Both the position numbers and the translations under genes were made by a program. The notes below the pieces were generated by a model. The model worked only from the letters and a program-made list of their open reading frames with translations, made no database searches and had not been told where the DNA came from. Shown one piece after another: positions 32,339 to 41,741 of a stretch of DNA of 64,000 nucleotides. The stretch comes from Polynucleobacter sp. IMCC 30228 (GTDB taxonomy: Bacteria > Pseudomonadota > Gammaproteobacteria > Burkholderiales > Burkholderiaceae), in the NCBI RefSeq assembly GCF_021395205.1, contig NZ_JAJVCS010000003.1, positions 186,001 to 250,000 on the forward strand, written 5' to 3'. The stretch's first letter is position 1; every line of letters begins with the position of its first letter.

Positions 32339-33679
32339 ATGAAAACCCTTGAATATTTAAAGGTTGTAGTCAAGCATGAATTAATTGCTATCAAGGAGGC
32401 ACTGATTGAGTTAAAACTCATAGTGCTTCTTCTGGTGCTTATTTTTGCCGGACTGATTTACTACCTTAAACCATTTCCCGAAAAAAGTATCACCATCTCA
32501 ACCGCATTTAAGGGGTCAGATTGGTATCAATTTGCCGAAACTATTGCCCCAGCCTTACAAGACCATGATATTAGTCTTACCGTGCTTGCTAGCGATGGCT
32601 CAATTGAAAATGTTGAAAAATTAGATAATCAGAATAGCAAGGTCACTGCTGGTCTCACTTATGGAGCGGCTTTATCCGCCGAACAAATTGGTGGAATTTA
32701 CTCACTAGGAAGCATTACTTATGAGCCTATTTGGATTTTCTATCATGAAAAACGTATAGGCAAAATTACAGATATTAAGGATTTTGCGCGCTTTAAGGTT
32801 GGGGTGGGGCCGCCTAAAAGCGGGTCGTATGCTTTTGCCGAAAAATTATTTGCTATTAATGGGATTCAAATTAAAGAAAATAAAAATTTTCAAGCAGCTT
32901 CAATTGAAGGTAATTTAAATCAGTTTTTAGATGATAAATTAGATGTGTTTATTTTTGTCTCAACCATTATTGATTTACCTGTTCAAAAATTAATTCGGTC
33001 CCCAGGCATAAAACTCTTTAATTTTAAAAACTCAGCAGCTTATGAAAAAAAGTTTTATTTTTTAGATGCAGTTGAGATACCAGCAGGGTCAATCAATATT
33101 TTGAATAATTTTCCGCCAGAAAATATTTCTTTAATTGCCACAACTTCGACTTTAGCCGTGCGTCGAGATATGCATCCGGATCTGCAGCTTGCTTTACTAA
33201 TAGCAATGAAAAATACCATTCAAGACTCGCAATTACTATTTTTTGCTAAAAGAAATCAATTTCCTGCCTATGTCGATCCCTCTATACCGCTGAGTCCAGT
33301 GGCACGAAAATTTTATAATAATGGCCCTCCCCAAGCGATTATCTATTTACCCTATTGGCTTGGGGTATTCGTAGACCGCTTCTGGCTAATACTTTTAACC
33401 CTTTTTGCGGTCATTTATCCCTTATCTAAATTAAATTTTCATTTAAGAAAATTCCTGTATGCCGTTAAGGAGCGGGGTCATTATGAGGAAATCTTGGCGA
33501 TTGATCGGCAGGTAAGCTCCGACCCTATTAGTGCTGAGCAAAGAGTTTTATTCTTAAAGCGTTTAGATGAAATTAATCTGCTTCTTATTCGTCGAGACGT
33601 GCCAATTGGCGAGGAGACTGATTATTATTTATTTGTCAATGCTACCCAGTTATTACGCAATAAGATCGAGCGGCTATGA
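32339..33679 (+). CDS. Membrane-anchored TAXI-family solute-binding protein
   Basis: A 446-residue protein. One membrane helix at about residues 26-43 (IVLLLVLIFAGLIYYL) is followed by a periplasmic binding domain (ITISTAFKGSDWYQFAETIAP, GLTYGAALSAEQIGG, FKVGVGPPKSGSYAFAEKLF) of the TAXI type. A second helix lies near residues 345-362, and a cytoplasmic tail of about 80 residues follows. Ordinary TAXI receptors are soluble; the two anchors and tail suggest a tethered receptor or sensor. No TRAP permease gene is adjacent. ATG at 32339 is chosen over TTG 32333. Confidence 0.75.
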   Translation: MKTLEYLKVVVKHELIAIKEALIELKLIVLLLVLIFAGLIYYLKPFPEKSITISTAFKGSDWYQFAETIAPALQDHDISLTVLASDGSIENVEKLDNQNSKVTAGLTYGAALSAEQIGGIYSLGSITYEPIWIFYHEKRIGKITDIKDFARFKVGVGPPKSGSYAFAEKLFAINGIQIKENKNFQAASIEGNLNQFLDDKLDVFIFVSTIIDLPVQKLIRSPGIKLFNFKNSAAYEKKFYFLDAVEIPAGSINILNNFPPENISLIATTSTLAVRRDMHPDLQLALLIAMKNTIQDSQLLFFAKRNQFPAYVDPSIPLSPVARKFYNNGPPQAIIYLPYWLGVFVDRFWLILLTLFAVIYPLSKLNFHLRKFLYAVKERGHYEEILAIDRQVSSDPISAEQRVLFLKRLDEINLLLIRRDVPIGEETDYYLFVNATQLLRNKIERL

Positions 33680-34131
33680 TTAAATTAATTATTGCCATTA
33701 CTGTCTTAGGATTTTCTTCGGGTATTTTGGCGCAAAATGCTGCGCTTCCACAATTGCCTAAAAATTGGAGCGGAATTGTTTCTGTCACCGCGATGGGCAA
33801 TACTTACCAAACAAAAGTAAATAGCACATCTAAAGTTGGCGAAATGTCGTTTAATTCGTTTGATATTCCAGCGACGATTACGATTCTCAAACAAGAGGGT
33901 CGCCATCTTGAATTTTTATATCGCTCAGCTAATTATGAGTCGCGTTATGTCGGCACTTTATCAATGGATGGCAAACAAATACAAATTGCCTATCAACAGG
34001 GCTCTGGAAGCTATACTCTAGAAGGTAATAAATTATCGGGCTGTGGATCTGGTCGGGGCGGGAAAGGCACTTTTAAAGACTGGCTAAATAGTTATTCCAC
34101 CTGGTGTGAAGAGTTTACTGCGCTGCCATAA
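33676..34131 (+). CDS. Exported protein of unknown function
   Basis: A 151-residue protein with a signal peptide (IIAITVLGFSSGILA) and a predicted beta-rich body (WSGIVSVTAMGNTYQTKVN, YVGTLSMDGKQIQIAYQQGSGSYTLEGNKLSG). Two cysteines near the C-terminus (CGSGRGGKG... and WCEEF) could form a disulfide. It overlaps the TAXI gene by four bases, so both are probably made together. I do not recognise the family. Confidence 0.7.
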   Translation: MIKLIIAITVLGFSSGILAQNAALPQLPKNWSGIVSVTAMGNTYQTKVNSTSKVGEMSFNSFDIPATITILKQEGRHLEFLYRSANYESRYVGTLSMDGKQIQIAYQQGSGSYTLEGNKLSGCGSGRGGKGTFKDWLNSYSTWCEEFTALP

Positions 34132-34939
34132 GAGGTCTTTTAACATCAAACCATACCAAGACTTAAAACAACTTGTAATCTTTTTCTTTGCCACGCTGTT
34201 TTTAAGTGGCGGCGCTTTTGCAGTTGAGATTCAAGTCATTACATCTGGCGCTTTTGCTGAAGCATTAGTTGCATTGGCGCCGATTTATGAAAAGCAATCA
34301 CAACACAAAGTTATCATTTCAAATGGGTCTTCGATGGGGTCTGCTCCTGATTCAATTCCGTCGAGACTTGCCCGTGGTGAGCGTTTTGATATCCTTATCT
34401 TAGCTGCGCCCGCTCTAGACACTTTTATTAAAAGCGGCCAGGTGCAAGTAGGTACGAAGGTGGATTTAGTGGCCTCAGTAATTGGTGCAGCAGTCCGTAA
34501 AGGCGCCTCTAAATCCGATATCAGCACGGTTGAGGCCTTGAAAAAAACACTTTTAGCTGCTAAATCTGTTGCGTATTCGGCGAGCGCGAGTGGCACCTAT
34601 TTATCTACTGTGCTATTTGCGCAACTCGGTATAGCCGACCAAATGCAGCTTACTGCTAAAAAGATCTATAGTGAGAGGGTAGGTACTGTCGTAGCTAGGG
34701 GAGATGCAGATTTAGGGTTTCAACAGGTAAGCGAATTGATTCCCATTGCGGGAATAGATTTCCTTGGCGAGCTGCCAGCAGAAGTGCAGCAAACTGTATT
34801 ATTCTCAGCAGGCATCACCAGCAATCGAAACAACCTGAATGCAGCACGTGATTTAATTGCATTTCTTGCGTCGCAGCAAGCAGCCCCGATGATTATTCAG
34901 GCGGGATTAAAACCCATATTATCTCCCCTACCATGGTAA
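34106..34939 (+). CDS. ModA-like periplasmic substrate-binding protein
   Basis: The frame gives up to 277 residues with a signal peptide (LVIFFFATLFLSGGAFA) and a ModA/PBPII fold: IQVITSGAFAEALVALAPIYEKQS, RLARGERFDILILAA, SVAYSASASGTYLSTVLFAQLGI. The anion-binding residues of true ModA are not clearly kept. The start is uncertain: GTG 34106 overlaps the previous gene by 26 bases and has no RBS, while AAGAGG (34130-34135) precedes an in-frame ATC at 34145. No modB or modC is present, so it is an orphan, as is common in Burkholderiales. Confidence 0.75.
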   Translation: MKSLLRCHKRSFNIKPYQDLKQLVIFFFATLFLSGGAFAVEIQVITSGAFAEALVALAPIYEKQSQHKVIISNGSSMGSAPDSIPSRLARGERFDILILAAPALDTFIKSGQVQVGTKVDLVASVIGAAVRKGASKSDISTVEALKKTLLAAKSVAYSASASGTYLSTVLFAQLGIADQMQLTAKKIYSERVGTVVARGDADLGFQQVSELIPIAGIDFLGELPAEVQQTVLFSAGITSNRNNLNAARDLIAFLASQQAAPMIIQAGLKPILSPLPW

Positions 34940-35928
34940 AAAATTCATTTAATAAAATGCTCAAAATTAATAAAAAATGGCCCTTAGTATTTTGCTTTGT
35001 CTTTTATGCGCTAGCGAGTCAGGGCGCCTATCCCGATAAATCCATCCGTCTGGTCGTGCCGTTTGCAACCGGGGGCACTTCAGAAATTATTGCCCGCTCG
35101 GTGGCAAATGCGTTAACTACACAATTGGGGCAATCGGTATTCGTTGAAAATAAGCCTGGTGGAGCAGGCAATATTGCCATGGAAGAGGTCAAGCGGGCGG
35201 CTCCCGATGGTTATACCCTGATATTAGGACACGTTGGCACCCTGGCAGTAAATCCGGCGCTTTTTGGTAAAAAATTACCATACGATCCAAATAAAGATTT
35301 TGTGCCAATCACCCTGATTGCTAAAGTGCCCAATGTGATTGCAGTAAGTAAAGCAAGCCCCTATAAAACCTTAGCCGATTTGGTTGCAGATGCGAAAAAA
35401 AATCCTGGCAAAATTAATTATGGCTCTGCTGGTAATGGTAGTGCAGGACATTTGGCGATGGAATATTTCACCTCAGTAGCAGGTATTGATTTAGTACATG
35501 TGCCCTACAAGGGTTCAGGTGCCATGCTCACAGATTTAATTGGCGGGCAGATACAAGCAACGTTCAATGGTTTGCCATCGCTCATTGGACAAATTAAGGG
35601 CGGCGCTTTGGTGCCTCTAGCCGTAGGTTCTCTGGCTCGCTCGAGTACCTTGCCCCAAGTGCCAACTTTAATTGAATTGGGTTACAAGGGGGTTGAAACC
35701 TCGCAGTGGTATGGCATTATGGCGCCAGCTGGTACGCCTAAGGCCATTGTTGATAAGCTGCAAAAGGAGATTTCTAAAGCCTTGAAATCGAAAGACGATT
35801 CCAAAAAAATGCTTGAGGATGGCGCAATTTTAGTGGGCGATACCCCAGAACAGTTTGAGGCTTTTATTCGTGCTGAACAAAAGCGTTGGGCGAATGTGGT
35901 TGAAAAAGCAAAAATTTCAATTGATTAA
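34933..35928 (+). CDS. Tripartite tricarboxylate transporter receptor (Bug family)
   Basis: A 331-residue exported Bug protein with a signal peptide (PLVFCFVFYALASQG), then YPDKSIRLVVPFATGGTSEIIARSVA, FVENKPGGAGN, APDGYTLILGH and LVHVPYKGSGAMLTDLIGGQ. It overlaps the ModA-like gene by seven bases and is followed nine bases later by another Bug gene. The two are only moderately alike, so they probably bind different acids. Confidence 0.9.
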   Translation: MVKNSFNKMLKINKKWPLVFCFVFYALASQGAYPDKSIRLVVPFATGGTSEIIARSVANALTTQLGQSVFVENKPGGAGNIAMEEVKRAAPDGYTLILGHVGTLAVNPALFGKKLPYDPNKDFVPITLIAKVPNVIAVSKASPYKTLADLVADAKKNPGKINYGSAGNGSAGHLAMEYFTSVAGIDLVHVPYKGSGAMLTDLIGGQIQATFNGLPSLIGQIKGGALVPLAVGSLARSSTLPQVPTLIELGYKGVETSQWYGIMAPAGTPKAIVDKLQKEISKALKSKDDSKKMLEDGAILVGDTPEQFEAFIRAEQKRWANVVEKAKISID

Positions 35929-35937
35929 TGACCGCTA

Positions 35938-36945
35938 ATGATGATTGAGGCGAAGCACAGGTTTTCACTGGTGAATGCACAGCGCATTGGTTTTGTGTTG
36001 ATACTAGGTAGTTTGTGTATGCCACTAACTGCTTATACCCAAGCCCCGGTTCAGGCTTATCCAAATAGGCCTGTTAAAGTAATTGTGGCGTTTACTGCAG
36101 GCGGTACTACGGATATTTTGACCCGCATGGTGAGTCAAAAATTAACTGAGCGCGTTAAGCAATCTTTTGTGGTTGAAAATAAACCTGGCGGCGGCGGTAA
36201 TATCGGTACCGAATTTGTGGCTAAGTCTGCTCCCGACGGATACACCTTGATTATGGATTCTGTAGGTCCAATCGCGGTAAATCCAACCTTATATAAAAGA
36301 TTAAACATTAACCCTTTGACCGATTTAATGCCGCTTATACAAATTGCAGATGTACCGAATGTTTTAGTGATTAATGACTCTCTACCCATAAGAAACTTTG
36401 AAGAATTTATTAATTATGCGAAGCTGAATCCCGATAAATTAAATTACAGCTCTACCGGCATTGGTACTTCCTCGCATTTATCGGGCTACATGTTAAGTAA
36501 ACGCTTGGGCATCGAGGCCACTCATGTTCCTTATAAGGGTGCTGACGCGCTGAATGATTTAATGGCAGGGCGAGTGCAGTTTATGTTTGCGACAATACCT
36601 TCGGTGATTCAGCATATTCATGCAGGCAAGTTACGCGCCATCGCCGTAACGAGTTTGAAGCGGTCGCGGTCTTTGCCTAATATTCCAACTGTTGCGGAAA
36701 GCGGTTTCCCCGGTTTTGAGGCGGGGTCTTGGTTTGGCCTTTTTGCGCCGAAGGACACGCCTGCGGAAGTGATCACTTTTATCAATAAGAATGTGAATGC
36801 AATTTTGCCTAGCCTTGAAACGCAATTTATTCGCGAAGGTGCTGATCCGGTTGGCGGTAGTGCCACCAAATTTAGTCAATTTATTCAAAAAGAATATGAA
36901 AAATGGAAAGTGATTGTGCGAGATTCAGGCGCGGTCGCTGAGTAA
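35938..36945 (+). CDS. Tripartite tricarboxylate transporter receptor (Bug family)
   Basis: A 335-residue exported Bug protein: signal peptide to about residue 32, then YPNRPVKVIVAFTAGGTTDILTRMV, FVVENKPGGGGN, APDGYTLIMDS and THVPYKGADALNDLMAGRVQ. It directly precedes a D-2-hydroxyacid dehydrogenase and a class II aldolase, so its ligand may be a hydroxy acid that these enzymes use. ATG 35941 is an equal alternative start. Confidence 0.9.
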   Translation: MMIEAKHRFSLVNAQRIGFVLILGSLCMPLTAYTQAPVQAYPNRPVKVIVAFTAGGTTDILTRMVSQKLTERVKQSFVVENKPGGGGNIGTEFVAKSAPDGYTLIMDSVGPIAVNPTLYKRLNINPLTDLMPLIQIADVPNVLVINDSLPIRNFEEFINYAKLNPDKLNYSSTGIGTSSHLSGYMLSKRLGIEATHVPYKGADALNDLMAGRVQFMFATIPSVIQHIHAGKLRAIAVTSLKRSRSLPNIPTVAESGFPGFEAGSWFGLFAPKDTPAEVITFINKNVNAILPSLETQFIREGADPVGGSATKFSQFIQKEYEKWKVIVRDSGAVAE

Positions 36946-36947
36946 GG

Positions 36948-37928
36948 GTGAGAATTCTACTTTCTGCTCAGGCCGCCGCGCGACTTCAACCTCGGTTTGC
37001 CCTAAATTTAGCTGGGACACCCCATGAAATAGTCATAGCAGATGAGTGTCGCTTAGGGACTGATTTTGACTGTGCCTTTATATCTCGTGATGTTACGGGC
37101 TTATCTACTAAATTAGAGCTTGAGCCCAATACCCAGCACTTTTATGATTTATTACTTAATGCAGTGTCATTGCAGTGGGTGCATACGCATTCTGCTGGTA
37201 GTGATCGACCCATTTTTACAGCTTTACTCAATAACAAGCGCATGATTACGACTTCGGCGGGTGTAAATGCCGCGATTGTGGCCCAGTCGGCCTTAGCTGG
37301 TATCTTAGCGCTCGCGCGGCACTTTCCAAAAATGGCTAAAAATCAGGCTCAGCGCCAGTGGCGATCTTTGATGGCGGGTACTCTTCCTGCTGATCTTGAA
37401 GGGCAGACTGCTGTCATCGTGGGCTGGGGAGCAATCGGGCAGCGAATTGCTAGATTACTGCACGCTTTTGGTGTGCATTGCGAGGTAGTGCGTTTTAATC
37501 TACCGGTTGTTGAGTCTGCGGGGCTTCAGGCGCATCCGCTGGCAGCCCTCAAGACTGTATTACCTCGAGCCAACTGGCTTATTTTGGCTTGCCCATTAAG
37601 CGTTGAAACCGAGCGCTTAATTGATGCGGCAGCTTTAAGCTGTTTGCCCCATGGTGCGTATATTATTAATATAGCGCGGGGCGAAATAATTGTTGAGGCA
37701 GATTTGCTGACTGCACTGCAGACCGGCCGCTTGGGCGGCGCTTACTTGGATGTTTTTGAGTATGAGCCATTAGGACTTGATTCGCCTTTATGGAATAGTG
37801 ATAATGTGATAATCACCCCCCATTCAGCTGGTCATTCACAGGGGAATGCGCAACGGGTCGAGGACCTTTTTTTGACTAATTTAAGCCATTTTATTCAGCG
37901 ACAACCCCTTATCAATTTAGTGCAATGA
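36948..37928 (+). CDS. D-2-hydroxyacid dehydrogenase family protein
   Basis: A 326-residue NAD-dependent dehydrogenase. The nucleotide-binding motif is AVIVGWGAIGQRIARLL. The catalytic trio is visible as Arg in NIARGEII, Glu in DVFEYEPLG and His in ITPHSAGHS. It reduces 2-oxo acids or oxidises D-2-hydroxy acids. GTG start two bases after the Bug stop, so the two are coupled. The substrate is unknown. Confidence 0.88.
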   Translation: MRILLSAQAAARLQPRFALNLAGTPHEIVIADECRLGTDFDCAFISRDVTGLSTKLELEPNTQHFYDLLLNAVSLQWVHTHSAGSDRPIFTALLNNKRMITTSAGVNAAIVAQSALAGILALARHFPKMAKNQAQRQWRSLMAGTLPADLEGQTAVIVGWGAIGQRIARLLHAFGVHCEVVRFNLPVVESAGLQAHPLAALKTVLPRANWLILACPLSVETERLIDAAALSCLPHGAYIINIARGEIIVEADLLTALQTGRLGGAYLDVFEYEPLGLDSPLWNSDNVIITPHSAGHSQGNAQRVEDLFLTNLSHFIQRQPLINLVQ

Positions 37929-37961
37929 AATGTGTTTACTAATAGACCTTAAGCGTGGCAG

Positions 37962-38762
37962 TTGGTGAAACAGCTGACAAATTCTGGGCGTTTGCCGCTG
38001 GTCTCTATTCGAGATCAAGTTTCTAGCGAAGAGTGGCAAGCACGCATTGATATTGCAGCCTGTTACCGTTTATTGGCGCATTACGGTATGTCTGACATGA
38101 TGGCTAATCATGTAACCTTACGCGTACCGGGCGAAGCCGATGCCTTTTTAACAAACCCTTACGGCATGATGTATGAAGAAATGACGGCCTCATGTATGTT
38201 AAAAATTAATCATGCCGGTACAGTTTTGTATACCCCCGATTTTGGCGAGCTTAATTATGGCTTTAATAAGCCGGGATATATTTTGCATAGCGCAGTTCAT
38301 GTCGCACGACCTGAAATTGATTGCGTGATTCATACTCATACGCCTGCTGGTATGGCAGTCTCTGCATTGCAATGCGGTTTATTACCCCTGACACAAACAG
38401 CGATGCGGTTTCATCATATTGCTTACCATGACTATTGGGGGGTGGTATTAGATCTAGCCGAACAGGCTAGCTTGGTAGGTGATTTAGGCTCGGCCGAAGC
38501 GATGATTTTGCGCAATCATGGCTTATTAACAGTAGGCAAAACGATTGGCGAAGCTTTCAATTGGATGCATCGTCTCGAGTTATCCTGCCGCTCCCAATTG
38601 GCTGCCATGGCCTGTAATACGCCTTTCAGCCCTGTGCCTGAAACGATCATCGAGGAGACTTATCAAAATTATCAGCCAACCACCCGCCGGCCCTATGGAT
38701 TAATGGAGTGGCCTGCCTTATTACGAATGCTCGAGCGGCAGGACCCCAGCTTTAGGGAATAG
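37962..38762 (+). CDS. Class II aldolase/adducin-family protein
   Basis: A 266-residue protein with the class II aldolase fold. Zn ligands are visible in [13 protein letters not shown] (HxH) and [29 protein letters not shown] places the phosphate or substrate loop. Members without a true aldolase role are common in catabolic clusters. The start is TTG 37962 or GTG 37965; neither has a clear RBS. It ends the accessory region that began with the RraA gene. Confidence 0.85.
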   Translation: MVKQLTNSGRLPLVSIRDQVSSEEWQARIDIAACYRLLAHYGMSDMMANHVTLRVPGEADAFLTNPYGMMYEEMTASCMLKINHAGTVLYTPDFGELNYGFNKPGYILHSAVHVARPEIDCVIHTHTPAGMAVSALQCGLLPLTQTAMRFHHIAYHDYWGVVLDLAEQASLVGDLGSAEAMILRNHGLLTVGKTIGEAFNWMHRLELSCRSQLAAMACNTPFSPVPETIIEETYQNYQPTTRRPYGLMEWPALLRMLERQDPSFRE

Positions 38763-38826
38763 GGGGGCTTGGGGCAAAGTACGCTATCCTTTAGCTAATT
38801 TACAGAATTGTGGCGCAAAATTAACC

Positions 38827-40446
38827 ATGTCGATCTATACCAAATTTGAAAAACTGACCCTCAAGGCGAAGCTTACTATTAGCTTTTCGCTCATTATTAT
38901 TATGACCGCGATATTAGGCGGCTTATCGATTTATAACTATGGCATTTTGGGCCAAGATACTGAGTGGCTGTATTTACAAAGTACCTTAGGCGTTAGTTCA
39001 GCTAAAGAGGTTAAGGTAGAAGTGCTTATTATTGGTCAAGATGTGAGCCAATATTTATTAGCGCCTACTGTGCTCAATAAAGAGGACCTTGCTAAGCATC
39101 AAAGTGAAATCACAGCGAAGCTTGCTAAGCAAAAAGATCTAATTAAAAAAACGCTTACAGAGGCCAGTAAAACTATTTCACGCCCTATAGTGCAAAAAAA
39201 GTTTGACGAAGTTAATTTGTATATGGATTTGTATTTAAAGCAGGTGGATACTATTATTGCTACTTATGCTCAGTCACCCGCTAGTGCGACGAAAATTGTT
39301 TTTGGTCCAGAATATATGGCGCTAGAAAATAAAGCATTAGGGGCCTTAGATGAATTTATTAATCTCAAGTTAGTAAGCGCCAAAGGTAGATATGAAGAGG
39401 CCCAAGCGATTAAAAGTAATGTGATTTACACCACAATTGCCATCATTCTATTAACCATTGGCATCAGTATTTTTGTTGGTTACTTATTGCGTCGATCTAT
39501 TATTAGCCCCCTTAATGAATTAAAAAATGCGATTAGTAATTTGGCAGAATCAAAGTTCAATAACCTTATTGGGAACTTAGATCATTCTGGCGTCATTGGT
39601 CGGATTGCTTTATCGACCCAAACTTTGCAGGCGAATTTAAAAAAAGCTTTGCAAGACATCAATGAAAACACCTTGGTAGTGAGCAGCTCTGCTGAAGAGC
39701 TAGCAGCTGTGAGCACCCAAATGAGTGCAGCTGCTGAGGAAACGGCAGCGCAAGCGTCTGAAGTTTCGAAGTCGTCTGCCCAGGTAAGTGAAAATACCCA
39801 AACGGTTGCCACTGCAATGGAGGAATTTAGTTCAAGCATTCGCGAAATTTCGATTAACACTGCTGAGGCTTCTAAGGTAGCGCATCAGGCGGTTGATACC
39901 GCTAAAAATACCAGCGTGAAAATGAACAAGCTTAGCGAAAGTAGCGTTGAGATTGGTCAAGTGCTTAAAGTTATTTCAGGTATTGCAGAGCAAACCAATT
40001 TATTAGCCTTGAACGCGACAATTGAGGCTGCTAGGGCGGGTGAATGGGGTAAAGGTTTTGCGGTGGTAGCCAACGAAGTGAAAGAGTTAGCCAAACAAAC
40101 AACTAAGGCCACCAACGAAATTTCAACTTATATTGATGCTATTCAGGGTGACACCCAAGAAACTCAAGCATCAATTAAGGATATTTCAGACATCATTGCA
40201 AAAATTGATGATATTTTAAATACGATTGCAAGCGCGGTAGAAGAACAGGCTACGGTGACTAATGAAATTGTGCGCAATGTCTCTAATTCGGCTTCTGGTG
40301 TTTCGGTCATTGCAGAAACCATTAAATCTGTAGCTGAAGCATCAAAAAATACAACAATTGGTTCAGCTGATGTGCAGAAATCGTCAGTTGAACTAGCCCA
40401 AGTTGCCGCACAATTAAAGAATTTATTGGCCCGTTTTGTTTTTTAG
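38827..40446 (+). CDS. Methyl-accepting chemotaxis protein
   Basis: A 539-residue chemoreceptor. TM1 is at about 17-37 and TM2 at about 197-217, with a helical periplasmic sensor of about 155 residues between them (4HB-like). HAMP follows ([23 protein letters not shown]), then the signalling domain with hairpin tip [36 protein letters not shown]. The tip has EWGKG where most have EQGRG. No CheA/CheW genes are nearby. Its stop overlaps the end of terC on the other strand. Confidence 0.93.
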   Translation: MSIYTKFEKLTLKAKLTISFSLIIIMTAILGGLSIYNYGILGQDTEWLYLQSTLGVSSAKEVKVEVLIIGQDVSQYLLAPTVLNKEDLAKHQSEITAKLAKQKDLIKKTLTEASKTISRPIVQKKFDEVNLYMDLYLKQVDTIIATYAQSPASATKIVFGPEYMALENKALGALDEFINLKLVSAKGRYEEAQAIKSNVIYTTIAIILLTIGISIFVGYLLRRSIISPLNELKNAISNLAESKFNNLIGNLDHSGVIGRIALSTQTLQANLKKALQDINENTLVVSSSAEELAAVSTQMSAAAEETAAQASEVSKSSAQVSENTQTVATAMEEFSSSIREISINTAEASKVAHQAVDTAKNTSVKMNKLSESSVEIGQVLKVISGIAEQTNLLALNATIEAARAGEWGKGFAVVANEVKELAKQTTKATNEISTYIDAIQGDTQETQASIKDISDIIAKIDDILNTIASAVEEQATVTNEIVRNVSNSASGVSVIAETIKSVAEASKNTTIGSADVQKSSVELAQVAAQLKNLLARFVF

Positions 40447-41192
40447 CGCCGCTTTTTCTTGCGGGCGCGAATATTTAAAAGTTCAACTCCCAAAGAAAAG
40501 CTAATAGCTACATAAACATAACCCTTGGGAATATGGACGCCCATGCCTTCAGAGATAAGGACGACACCAACGACGGTGAGAAATGATAAGGCTAGTACTT
40601 TGATGGAGGGGTGATGCTGTACAAAATCACCAATTGGCTTGGCAGCGATGAGCATAACGGCAATGGATACTAAAACCGCTGCAATCATGATGGCCACTTC
40701 ATCAACTAGGCCAACCGCGGTAATAACGCTATCAAGCGAAAAAACGATATCAAGAATACCTATTTGGAGAACCGCACCCCAAAAAACCTTTTGTTTTTGC
40801 TCTTCAGTAATTGGCGCTTGAGTTTTGTTGTGGGCGTCTGCGTCGGCCGTTTCTTTGTCTTCGACCTCTAAATAGATTTCTTTTGAGGCTTTCCAGAGCA
40901 GGAAAAAGCCACCAGCCAACAAAATAAAATCACGTCCACTTATAGCGTGACCCATAGCCGTAAAAATAGGCTCAGTCAGCCCCATCACCCAAGATAGGCT
41001 GAGCAATAATAAAACCCGCGTGAGGAGGGCAAATAAAAGCCCAAATTGGCGCACCCGGCTTTGCATTTCCAGCGGTAGGCGATTGGCGAGGACGCTAATA
41101 AAGATAATGTTATCGATGCCAAGCACTATTTCAAGGGCCGAAAGGGTTAAAAAGGCGATCCAGGCATTGGGATCTAAAAAGAGTTCGAGCAT
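40443..41192 (-). CDS. TerC-family integral membrane protein
   Basis: A 249-residue protein with about seven helices and the paired acidic motifs [16 protein letters not shown] and [18 protein letters not shown] of the TerC family, linked to metal (often manganese) export. A loop of about 25 residues ([24 protein letters not shown]) lies between helices 3 and 4. The C-terminus is very basic (RARKKKRR). It converges on the chemoreceptor gene with a four-base overlap. No yybP-ykoY RNA is seen upstream. Confidence 0.9.
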   Translation of the reverse strand: MLELFLDPNAWIAFLTLSALEIVLGIDNIIFISVLANRLPLEMQSRVRQFGLLFALLTRVLLLLSLSWVMGLTEPIFTAMGHAISGRDFILLAGGFFLLWKASKEIYLEVEDKETADADAHNKTQAPITEEQKQKVFWGAVLQIGILDIVFSLDSVITAVGLVDEVAIMIAAVLVSIAVMLIAAKPIGDFVQHHPSIKVLALSFLTVVGVVLISEGMGVHIPKGYVYVAISFSLGVELLNIRARKKKRR

Positions 41193-41349
41193 GAATTTAG
41201 GGGCAGGGCTAACTGTGGCAAAAGCTGATACTAAGCCCTTTTTGCTGTATTGACTGAAGTTGGCTTATTGCATATAGTTAGTAGGGTTTTCCCATGTAAC
41301 AAAAAAAGGCGTTAATAGGTATATTTTCAGATCAAAGTAAAGGGTAGCA

Positions 41350-41709
41350 ATGACACATGGGGGGCGGAGTATCAATAAATGGGGCAGACGAATAATGGCG
41401 ACATATACCGGGGCAACGCTCTCTTTTGGTTTGTCCAGCTTAAGTGTGGCGCAAAATCAAGCGATGCCAGCCTTAAGCTCTCAGCAATTGAACCAGATTA
41501 ATAATCAGCCCTTGGTGAACCCAGTACCAGAGCCAGGCAATGCGTATGGCCCGAGCTCGCGTCAAATGAACCGAGAGTCGGCAACAGACCCAAATGCAAT
41601 TACCGTATTAGGGCGACCTCTTTCTGGCCCAGGATCAGAAAAACCAATTCGGTTACAACCCTCAGATGCATCGGGAGAGACTAATATTCTGAATATCCCT
41701 TTTAATTAA
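41350..41709 (+). CDS. Exported Pro/Ser/Asn-rich protein of unknown function
   Basis: A 119-residue protein. A hydrophobic stretch (ATYTGATLSFGLSSLSVAQ) after a basic start looks like a signal peptide. The remainder is polar, rich in Pro, Gln, Asn and Ser, and probably unfolded (QPLVNPVPEPGNAYGPSSRQMNRES). No family is recognised. AAGGGTAGCA precedes the ATG. It sits 32 bases before the CYTH-fusion gene. Confidence 0.6.
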   Translation: MTHGGRSINKWGRRIMATYTGATLSFGLSSLSVAQNQAMPALSSQQLNQINNQPLVNPVPEPGNAYGPSSRQMNRESATDPNAITVLGRPLSGPGSEKPIRLQPSDASGETNILNIPFN

Positions 41710-41741
41710 ATTAATTGAATGCAACTACAAAGGATTACCTC

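Noticed and set aside
38763..38826. FliA (sigma-28) promoter before the chemoreceptor gene
   Set aside because: No match to TAAA-N15-GCCGATAA could be found in the short gap.
41193..41349. Possible yybP-ykoY (manganese) riboswitch upstream of terC
   Set aside because: The leader read on the minus strand lacks the conserved GGGGAGTAG-type loop and the second loop sequence.
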